Below are positions 56,250-64,000 of a stretch of 64,000 nucleotides of DNA, one piece after another. This stretch comes from Anseranas semipalmata (taxonomy: Eukaryota > Chordata > Aves > Anseriformes > Anseranatidae). How positions within the stretch are numbered: position 1 is the first letter of the stretch; every line of letters starts with the position of its first letter. The position numbers were made by a program, and so were the translations under genes. The notes under the pieces are model-generated. The model saw only the letters and a program-made list of their open reading frames with translations, did no database searches and was not told the DNA's origin. Location of the stretch: positions 141,292 to 205,291 of the forward strand of contig VXAA01001403.1 of assembly GCA_013399115.1 (NCBI GenBank), read 5' to 3'.

Positions 56250-59200
56250 CTGCAGAGAGAGAAAGAAGAGGGTCAAGAACTGTGAACCAGACAAACGTTA
56301 CCTACATCACAGCTGCTGAGATGCTTTGGATTCAGCTGTCAGCAGGACACCAGCAACGCCAAGGACAGAAGGTCCCAGAGGCGTGCCCATGACTCTGCCC
56401 CATGAGGCACAACTGAGAGGCTCAAGACAGCAAGACAGACAGGAGGCCTCTCAAGGAGAGGGTGCTTAAACGGGTTTTGTTCTGCAATAAACAACAGCAA
56501 GAGTCAGGCAACAGTGTCCCAGTCTGAATTTCCCCAATAGCCCCATAGCAAACACCAGGAGTCACACATGGTGACAACAGATCAGATGGATGCTGTAGTA
56601 CAGAGAGTGAGGTTAGAAAACTGAGCCACTAAGTAACCTAGGCATGCTTGCATGGACATTTCTGGGGAGTTTTGCTTTTTCCTCCATGTTCTGAACCAGT
56701 GCAGCCTCCCCAAAGTCTCCTGTTGTGAGAGAAAGCAGCGTTCCAACAGTAACTCTCCCTCCTTCTTCCAACAGAAGCAGAATCCCTTTGAACAGCCCCA
56801 CCACTGTCTCTGCACAAAGCAAATCTTATCCATCAATGTGATCAGCTTGCCAAGAGCACAGCCTGATACAAACTCAGCAGATTAGAGGGATAATTAGCGG
56901 AGTAGAATTACTCAGTTTTTATTGAGCTGTGCATTAGCACATTCATTCATTCCCAGGTCTGATCCCTCCTCACAAAAACATGCTAATCTGATGCGAACAG
57001 GAACCTGGAGGTGCTGCAGATTGCACTAGACTTGATTTAGGATGTCAAGGGGAAAAAAAAAAAGTCAAATTCTTCAGTTGCAATGGGTGGGGGAACTGCA
57101 GGGACCCAAGACCATGTTCACACCAGGAGAGGAGACACCTCCCTGCATGCCACCACCATCAGAGCAGTGTGACATCCTGGATCTGGAGACTTGCCCTGAG
57201 CCCTGCCTCAAAGGACAGACGAGGCTGGACATGAGCTACCGTGCGCTGCAGTCCCGGGGTTTTTGATTCTCTGCCCTCCAGGCTGGAGAGTGGCTGTCAC
57301 GGTGCACGGGTCCCCTGTGAAACAGCGCTCTGGGTGGGAAGGGCTCGCACAGGGAGACGCTGCTGCTCAATTCCTCAGCAAGGCATGACTTCCAACCATG
57401 AACATCGGTTTGGAGAGAGAGAAGCAGAACTTCCCAAGAGGCAAAGACAAGTTCTCATGGTAGGGAATGAACCTGGACTATGAGAGCTACTTGTCTGAGT
57501 GCAGGTGCCCGAAGCCAAAAGGCTGTTTAGCCCAGAGGGCTCAAGATCTGCACTAGTTTAACAGGTTAACCGGGAAGAGAGATGCACCCATGATATCAGG
57601 GATCATGCAGGGGCTCACCCCACTACCACCTCATCGTGCCAGATACCTCTGGGGACTGAGAACTGGACTGAGCCTCCCCACTGCTCCCGTGAGCAATGCC
57701 CCCAAACTGAAACGTTGCCGCTGCTCCTGCCCTTCAGCTTGTGGCAGCAGCTCAGCTCCCTGCCATGCGTAGGAAGAAAGAACAGACCTCCTTGCCCACG
57801 CTCACCAGACATCCTGCCCCCACAAAGTACAAGTTAGGGGCAGCACAGGGAGAAAGAACAGCCTGAAGGACACAGAGGCACCGTGATTTGACCGCCTCCA
57901 AGTTCCCAAAAGCCAGGCTAGGGAAGTCAAGTGGCTACATCAAGCACAAATGCAACCAGGATTTCGACTGCCTTACAGGAGGGAAGGTCAGGCAGGTACT
58001 CAGCACTGAAGAGGCAGCGGTACAAATCACCCTGCTGCCATCTACTGGCCAAAGAGGCTGGCAACGAGACAAATGCATTCCAGGAACACGCATTTGTTTG
58101 GAGACCAAAGACCTACAAAGGAGCCACCGGATGGCAGCTTTTAGGAAAGGATTGGGGTGCCGTTTCTCCACACCACAGCTTCTAGGAAGCAATACACTGT
58201 CTGCTTTTTTGTCAAGCCAGGAACATTCCTAGATCTTAGTGCTTTAGCAAGGAGCACTCTTCTCTCATCCTGATCATACCTACACAGACAAAACAGACTG
58301 TTCTTTTTCTTCAGTGAACATAGATGTGGCTCAAGGGGCTCACTGAACACTGGCAGGCAAAAGAGACAGAAAGGAGAAGAAAGAAGAAGCTCAGAGGGTT
58401 TAAGATCTGATTTCACACTTACAGCTCTTTCTCCAGCTGCTGTTGAATAAGTTTTGCTGATTTTGCCATTGTGATATCTAGAGAGAGAAGAGAAAAAGAA
58501 ATTAGCTCTTTGGTTTTATGTCAGAATACAGAACCTGCTTCTTGCTCCTAAAGTTACAGCAAGGCCTGCTCATACCATGCTGTCTTAAGACTTAATGGGA
58601 CAACAACAGTGTCTGTGCTAGAATAAAGGACAGAGGAGCTTTGGGTCTGTGGGCATCAACAGGAGCTAGCCAAGAGCCTGATACAAGGCAGGGAATTCAT
58701 TTTTTCTTTCTGTCTGGAAGCAGGGTAGTAAGTCACTTCAAACAGGTGACAGGGTTTGACGTCCCACCCGCAAGGCCCAGCACGCTCACCTGTCCTGGCA
58801 TTACAGAGCTCAACACATTGCTTTTTAGCACATGGAGCCACGAAGGCCTCAAGCTGCTCCTATTTACTACAAGAAATAACGAAGAAGGCCAAACCTGATA
58901 CTGGCAAAAAGCTTCATAATGTCCTACAGGCATCCACGCCTCCATGGGCAAAGCTGGAGAGATCTGAAAATCTAGCAGCTTTCTGCACAGGCAAAAAGCT
59001 ATCTGCCTTACTTAAATCTGTCTAAAGAGCTGTAGCTCTCCAAGCGGTGCTTCTCTGAAAAGGTATTTGACATACCTGACCTAAGAATTCTTCCAATGGC
59101 AGCTAGAAATGTTCTTGCTGAGTAGTCCGAGTCTACAACTAATTTCCAGCCTTCATTTTGCTGAAATCACGACTCCTAAGAAATTCATCATGCATGGCAT

Positions 59201-61578
59201 TAACCCCAGTAATCGCTCAAGGACTGAAGCACCACTCCCGCCCGCAGGGTGGCACACAATACCTTGCTTATTGCAAGCTATCAGCAGCGCGGGTGCATTT
59301 TTGAGCACTGTGCTGTCGACCAGGACCTGGTACAGGAACTCCGCCACATCCTTCACCTCCCGCTGGAAAGCTACGCTGTCCACCACGAACACAATGGCTC
59401 TGGAGGAGAGAGAAAAGAAACGTGCTGGGCAGGAACCTCCGTAAGCAACCACCTTCCCCTGCAGATATTCCAGCCTAGGCCAACACGTTCGTTTCCACAC
59501 CCGATCTTGTTCAACCCAAAAGCAGGTTAGGACACAGGGGCTGAAAAACACCCCGTGTTCACACCCAGCAGGAAACCTGTCCCTCTCTGTCCCAAAAACA
59601 CATCCCCCAAACTGTCCCCGCTGCATTTGTTTTGCCTCCTGATGCCCTACAAAGGCAGGCAAGCAGGGGAAGCAGAACGCTAACCCCCAGCACCCCGAGG
59701 CAGAGCTCTGACTCCCAGGGCACACACATAGCCCAGCTCACAGCACCTTCAGCACCCTCACTTGGCTTATCCCTGGCAATAACATCACCTGCCCCCTCCT
59801 CCCCTGCCAATTGCCTGCAAATTACCTGGCTGCAGCCTTGAACCTCTCCAAGAACTGAAGCCGCAAGCTCTCGTGGCCTGGGAGATCGATTAAAGTCACA
59901 TTAGCGCTCTGGGAACAGAAGCGAGAGGGTGTTAGCAACACCTACGCCCAGGGCACTGGGGATCACAGCCTGGGGAAAACCAGTCGAGATTCACACACGC
60001 AGCCTACCCAACTGCAAGTCAACCTAAATACACAAACCTTTGTTGGGAATAACGCAAAAGCAGCCTTGCAAGATGCTTTTGAACTGAAAGCAGCAATCGT
60101 TTCTCTCTCCACAGGCAGGCAGAGCAGTGACATTAAAGAGAATGAATGCCTCTCACAGGCTCCTAATCCAGATGTGGTCACTGAGGGCCACGTCACCGTT
60201 CTCAACCTAACGCTTGTTCCTGAGAGAGGAGAGAACGCTACACGAGACCCTGACTACTCACTGACTTTGTGTTTTAATGGAAACCCTCAATCAGAAAAGC
60301 AGCAGTTTGCCTTACAGTATTCCATCACCTCTTCCTCCAAATATCTGTCTGCTAAATCTTAAAGAGACACTAATTTCAAAAAAAAAAAAAAAAAGCCCTG
60401 CAGTTCTTTTTACTAAGTTTTTAACCTCTTGCTATTACCACTGTTAATAAAGATTGCCACAGAAAAGGCAAAAAACATCCCCTATTTTTACAAGTCACCA
60501 GCAGATAACGTGCTGCCAGCTCATGCTTTCACTGCCACGTGTGCACCCGGCAAGAAAAAGAAACACTGCTGAAACTAAAGAGATCATCATAAACGGAAAA
60601 TAACTGCGGCAGTCTAGGATCTGAAAATAACGAAACCTTTCTGGGGAAGGAATGAAGTTCAGCTGGAGACTGCTTCTAAGCCTGCAAAGCCTTTTAAATG
60701 CAGATTTTCCTGGGAGTAACAGAAATTACTGCCAAGCAAATAAACCGAACACAACAGAACAACGTTCCCTCACAAATCTTTCCGCTCCAAGCCAGACAGC
60801 TCTCCCCACAGCGCTGCATATTTTACTCAGCTTTAAAAGCAACTATTTTCCCTCTTGTAAAAAATAAAAAAAAAACACCTCTGCAGACACGAAGCCCCTA
60901 ATACCTCCCGATATTTTCCTGCCTGCACACTGCCTAAAAGTATTCTTTCCTACGTAGGCCAAGCCAAGGACTGATTCCAAGCGGGGAAGCCTGCAGAGCA
61001 CGAAGCATCAAGCCAGGTTTGGCACCGGGAGCCACCTTCAGCCTCCCCGCTGAAGACAACGGCATCAGCCAGCCGAAGGCGCTGGGCACCGCTCGCTGCC
61101 AAACACCCGCCCGCTCACCTTGTCGTTGCTGACTCTGTAAACGGCAGAGCTGTCGGTTATAGAGGTCTGCGTATCTCGGTATCTGCCTGTCAGCAGCTGC
61201 AACAATAAAATAATAAAGAAGGTCAAACGCTTTCGGGACAAGGCGAGCGGAGAGACCCCGGCCTGCACTCACCCGGGCGAAAAGCAGCGTCTTCCCCGCG
61301 TCGCAGAGGCCCAGCAGCAGCACGGCCCTGCGGCCGCTCCGCCCGCCCTGAGCGAGCCTCCAGAGCACTGCGGGACAGAGGAGAAACCGCCTGAGCCCCG
61401 GGGGCCCCGCACCGGCCGCGGCCCGAGGCCCCCCCGAGGCCCCGCCACCCCCAGGCCGGGACTCACGGAGCGTGAGGGCCACGACGAGCAGCGCCAGGAG
61501 GACGGAGAGGGCGGCGGGGCCGGGCGCCTGCAGCTCCCGCCGCAGCGAGTCCAGGTACGGCTCCAGCGCCCCCGACAT
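55961..61578 (-). CDS. SRPRB: SRPRB, signal recognition particle receptor beta subunit, 7 coding exons
   Basis: SRPRB is a small GTPase with one membrane segment that anchors the SRP receptor alpha subunit in the ER membrane and helps deliver translating ribosomes to the translocon. Exons on the - strand are 61578-61467, 61367-61273, 61196-61119, 59908-59826, 59399-59263, 58477-58423 and 56249 to about 56040, all with GT-AG introns. They join to 256 clear residues ending LAK (human 271, ending LAKIA, from memory). A membrane helix spans about 22-42. The P-loop is GLCDAGKT (57-64), the G3 motif DLPG (103-106), the G4 motif NKQD (166-169), and ECSAR (232-236) is the G5 region. After LAK an N interrupts a codon; reading through it gives an unlikely tail with a stop at 55,961. 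The start ATG follows GCCGCC. Confidence 0.96.
56040..56040. other. Single N at the SRPRB stop position
   Basis: One undetermined base, possibly a gap of unknown length, falls exactly where the SRPRB stop codon is expected. Unlike the N at 52,159, I see no duplicated flanks, so sequence may be missing here. Confidence 0.9.
56250..58422 (-). other. SRPRB intron 6
   Basis: 2.2 kb of unique sequence. I found no exon, mobile element or notable repeat. Confidence 0.8.
58423..58477 (-). CDS. SRPRB: SRPRB coding exon 6
   Basis: A 55-base exon encoding the end of D169, residues 170-186 (ITMAKSAKLIQQQLEKE) and two bases of L187. It completes the NKQD guanine-specificity motif across the splice junction. 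It is nearly identical to human as I recall it. The donor is GTAAGT. Confidence 0.94.
58478..59262 (-). other. SRPRB intron 5
   Basis: 785 bases of unique sequence. I found no exon, mobile element or notable repeat. Confidence 0.8.
59263..59399 (-). CDS. SRPRB: SRPRB coding exon 5
   Basis: This exon encodes the end of R123 through Q168: AIVFVVDSVAFQREVKDVAE, then FLYQVLVDSTVLKNAPALLI and ACNKQ. It covers the central beta strands and the first part of the G4 motif. The 426-bp intron on its 5' side (59,400-59,825) shows nothing notable. Confidence 0.96.
59826..59908 (-). CDS. SRPRB: SRPRB coding exon 4
   Basis: This exon encodes residues 96-122 and two bases of R123. It contains the G3 motif DLPGHE (103-108), where the GTPase touches the gamma phosphate, and SLRLQFLERFKAAA. 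The motif is DLPG, as in other SR-beta and Arf-like GTPases. Confidence 0.96.
59909..61118 (-). other. SRPRB intron 3
   Basis: 1.2 kb. It contains an A17 run at 60,378-60,394 on the + strand. No exon or element recognised. Confidence 0.8.
61119..61196 (-). CDS. SRPRB: SRPRB coding exon 3
   Basis: This exon encodes residues 70-95 (LLTGRYRDTQTSITDSSAVY and RVSNDK), which include the switch I / G2 region with the conserved TQTSIT. It begins and ends in phase 0. Confidence 0.96.
61273..61367 (-). CDS. SRPRB: SRPRB coding exon 2
   Basis: This exon encodes the rest of L38 through R69. It contains the end of the membrane helix (LLWRLAQGG), a basic stretch and the P-loop GLCDAGKT (57-64). The intron that follows is only 76 bp (61,197-61,272) and the one before it 99 bp (61,368-61,466). 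Confidence 0.95.
61467..61578 (-). CDS. SRPRB: SRPRB coding exon 1
   Basis: This exon encodes residues 1-37 and the first base of L38: a short luminal N-terminus (MSGALEPYLDSLRRELQ) and most of the single membrane helix (AALSVLLALLVVALTL). As I recall it, the N-terminus is about 14 residues shorter than in human. The start ATG is preceded by GCCGCC. An in-frame GTG four codons upstream was not chosen. Confidence 0.95.
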
Positions 61579-61760
61579 GGCGGCCCTCACGGCCCGCGCC
61601 GCTCCGCTTCCGGTCTGCCCTGCTCCTCTTCCGGTCCGCGCCTCTCAACCCACTTCCCGCCCGCGGGGGCTCCTGGGAGTTGTAGTCCCCCGGGGTGTGG
61701 AGCGGTGGCGTCAGGCGTACCCGGAGGGACCTGGAAGTGGAAAGGGGCAAAGCCGCCCCA
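61579..61760 (-). promoter_or_regulatory. SRPRB CpG-rich promoter with ETS and ZNF143-like sites
   Basis: There is no TATA box. Two CTTCCGG boxes (ETS family) are at 61,607-61,613 and 61,628-61,634. TGGGAGTTGTAGT at 61,674-61,686 is the reverse complement of an ACTACAACTCCCA site, close to the ZNF143 (STAF) motif. This set is typical of TATA-less housekeeping promoters, often bidirectional ones. Factor binding is inferred. Confidence 0.65.
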
Positions 61761-61830
61761 CCATGGCGGCAGAGGGAAGAGGCTGCCGTGGGGAGATAGC
61801 AAAAAAGCGTCCCAAATTGGTTAATTCTGG

Positions 61831-62190
61831 AATCACAGAATCACAGAATCCTCCAGGTTGGAAGAGACCTCCAAGATCACCTAGTCCAACCTATGACCTA
61901 ACACTAACAAGCCCTCCACTAGACCATGTCTCCAAGATCTGCATCCAAACGTCTTTTGAATACCTCCAGGGATGGTGACTCCACCACTTCCCTGGGCAGC
62001 CTGTTCCAATGCCTCACAACCCTTTCAGTAAAGAAATTTTTCCTAATATCTAACCTAAACCTCCCCTGACGCAACTTCAGCCCATTCCCCCTCATCCTAT
62101 CACTTGGCACGTGGGAGAAAAGACCAATCCCCACCTCTCTACAGCCTCCTTTAAGGTACCTTAAATGTGGAACAGCATCATGTTCCCCCA
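61831..62190 (-). mobile_element. CR1 LINE, 5'-truncated, minus strand
   Basis: The 3' end lies at the left: AATCACAGAATCACAGAATC is the reverse complement of the ATTCTGTG tail repeats, followed by CTCCAGGTTGGAAGAGACCT. The - strand from 62,134 to 61,919 reads the CR1 ORF2 C-terminus, including [20 protein letters not shown] and [20 protein letters not shown]. The left boundary is sharp; the right one is approximate. This copy is well preserved and so fairly young. It lies about 250 bases from the SRPRB start codon. Confidence 0.92.
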
Positions 62191-62343
62191 GGGCTGGAGG
62201 AGGTCTGCAAGGTGACTGCTAGCAGAGCGCCCTGAAGGCTCTCCCCACTGCCGGGCATGGTGGGGTTCGGTCACCAAAAGGTGACGGAGCGGCGGTGGGC
62301 ACGGGTCTTCCAACACGGGAGACTCGCTTCCAACACGGGTGGG

Positions 62344-63442
62344 CACCAAGAAGATCTTCCAGGCCTCCCTGGTTAGAGAAATGGTTCGGGGAGTGGATGA
62401 ACTGACAGCACTGGATGAGGGTTAAGTCAGAAGCTACTTCAGGAAGGCTTTTGACGCTGGATCTGACAGTATTCTTGGTTGAGGTTACAGCCCAGATGGG
62501 TGTTTAAACCAAGAGACTGAGCAGATGATCAGGCTCATCAGGTCATGGGTGGTGCGCTCACACTTTGCCTGGAGGAAGGTCACAGGTGGGGACCACAGGG
62601 CTTGGTCTGGGAGCTGTTGTGTCTAACGGCTGTATCAGTGACCTGAGGGGCAGGGTGGAGTGCTGTCTTAGAAAGTTTGAAAGTTACCCCAGACTGGGAA
62701 GATGCTCAAGGGCTGCTGTCCTGGGGGGTTGGAGGAACGGGCTGACAGGAACCCCATGAGATGCAGCAAGGACGAACGCCTGGTCGTGCCCCAGGAGGGA
62801 CAAGCCCCAGCATGATACAGGCTGGGGAGCAGCTCTGCTGGGGGAAGCTGAGCAGGAGCCAGCGTCTGCCCGGGCAGCAGAAATGCCAACAGCATCCCGG
62901 GCTGCGCGAGCAGCAGCACAGCAAGGTCGGGGAGGTGATTGCCCACCTCTGCTCAGCACTTGTTAGACCACACCTAGGTGCTGTGGCCAGGTCTGGGCAC
63001 CTAATTCAAGTAAGGCATCAATGAGCGACAGCAAATTCGGTAGAGAGCCACCAGGATGGCCAGGGAGCTGAGGGACCAGGGTTTGTTCAGGCTGGAGAAG
63101 AGATGGCTTCAGGGGAGACCTGGCAGCAGCTGCCACATTTCTTCCAGGAGGCAGGAAGATGTAGCCAGGCTCTTCATAGTGGTGCAGAATGAGAAGCAAG
63201 GGAAGCTTATTGAAACAAGAGAGATTCAGACTGGATATGAGAGAAACTTCTTCCCCTTCAGGACAGTCAAGCAGTGGGACAGGCTGCCCAGGAAGGTGGT
63301 AGAGTTTCCATCCTTGGAGTTTCTCAGTACCTGGCTGGATCAAGCCCTGAGCAACCCAGTCTGACCCCACAGCTGACCTTCCTTCCAGCAGGAGAATGGC
63401 ATGGAGACCCCTGGAGACCCCTTCCCACAAGTTATTCTGTGA
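62344..63442 (+). mobile_element. CR1 LINE, older copy, plus strand
   Basis: A 1.1-kb degraded CR1 in the opposite orientation to its neighbour. Recognisable parts are a CTGTATCAGTGACCTGAGGG block (the NDLDE region of ORF2), GGGCTGACAGGAACCCCATG, and near the 3' end a frame encoding RNFFPFRTVKQWDRLPRKVV. It ends in ATTCTGTGA at 63,434-63,442, the CR1 3' signature. Frameshifts and stops show it is dead. Confidence 0.85.
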
Positions 63443-64000
63443 CCTTCTGGTGAGGTTTCTTTTTTCCATGCCTTCTACGTTATGGGACAAGAAGTTACAC
63501 TTGATAAGCAGTACAGATGATGTAGCTGTTGTTGGGGAAAGCTTTCCAACTGTAGCAGTAGTTAGTTGTAGAAACAGGCTCTTAGGGACACTGTCTTTCT
63601 TTTCTAGTTTTTAAGAACAGATTAAACAAACCACCTGTCCGATATACTTGATAAGTGTGAGGGACTGAATATCATTGCTTCCCGTCACACTTTAACTTTC
63701 TGTCTTCCAAAGTGATCTTAGGTTAGTGGACGTCTTACAATACATGCCATGTGCATTCAAAAATCAACACTGCAAGTCCATCAAAATATTAATTCCTGCA
63801 AAGACAGAAGCTCTTAGCATTTTTCTGTCCTCTGCAGCTCTTCCATGCCTGCCTTGACAACGGGGCTAGTACCTGCTGGCTTTGTTTGTTTTTAGCTCAG
63901 CGGAAGCTCTGCAAAGTGCAGGTTTCTAAATAGGTCCTAGATTTTCTCAGAAAGGAAGTCCAAGCCTGGGCTCTCCACAACAACATGCTGCATTTTAAGA
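63443..64000. other. Right-edge flank, nothing recognised
   Basis: Unique A/T-richer sequence after the CR1 tail. I see no exon, repeat or signal here. In human the next gene in this direction is transferrin (TF), but none of its sequence is visible. Confidence 0.6.

Noticed and set aside
61579..61590. In-frame GTG start four codons before the SRPRB ATG
   Set aside because: The ATG itself has the full GCCGCCATG context, and non-ATG starts are rare in vertebrate genes.
1..64000. CRISPR arrays, operons, phage or other prokaryotic systems
   Set aside because: The window is vertebrate nuclear DNA with spliced genes and LINEs; no regularly spaced repeats or prokaryotic gene layout were seen.

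Overview
This window is nuclear DNA from a bird. Three observations support this. The genes are split by GT-AG introns. There are two CR1 LINE copies near the right end and a CR1 fragment inside an intron, including one that reads the typical CR1 ORF2 C-terminus and ends in the ATTCTRTG-type tail. There is also an avian-type ERV-L LTR. No prokaryotic, phage or CRISPR structure was seen. The species cannot be fixed from the sequence alone.

Two genes are clear, and they converge. SLCO2A1 (prostaglandin transporter, OATP2A1) is on the + strand, with 14 coding exons between 22,089 and 50,219. They join into an uninterrupted 637-residue protein with a TATA promoter at 21,929 and a polyadenylation signal at 50,797. 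SRPRB (beta subunit of the signal recognition particle receptor) is on the - strand, with 7 coding exons from 61,578 down to about 56,040, a long 3' UTR and an AATAAA at 54,097-54,102. The two genes have unrelated jobs: prostaglandin uptake at the plasma membrane, and docking of translating ribosomes at the ER. They are simply neighbours, as they roughly are in mammals. RAB6B, which lies between them in human, is not seen here.

Layout: 1-21.9 kb is a gene-poor upstream flank with only low-complexity repeats. From 21.9 to 50.8 kb is SLCO2A1; its introns hold a CR1 fragment, a 60-bp tandem duplication, a MIR-like SINE, an ERV-L LTR with internal remnants, and a CpG-rich patch. From 50.8 to 54.1 kb is the convergent intergenic space, with a GGATGGAG minisatellite, a C/T-rich degenerate repeat, and an assembly join marked by a single N flanked by 122-bp duplicated ends. 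From 54.1 to 61.6 kb is SRPRB. From 61.6 to 61.8 kb is its CpG-rich promoter with ETS and ZNF143-like sites. From 61.8 to 63.4 kb are two oppositely oriented CR1 copies.

I found no convincing undescribed system. The observations most worth following up are a second N exactly at the SRPRB stop codon, the duplicated contig end, the missing RAB6B, the possible divergent transcript at the SRPRB promoter, and the intronic CpG-rich patch in SLCO2A1. Comparisons with human proteins are from memory and need an alignment.
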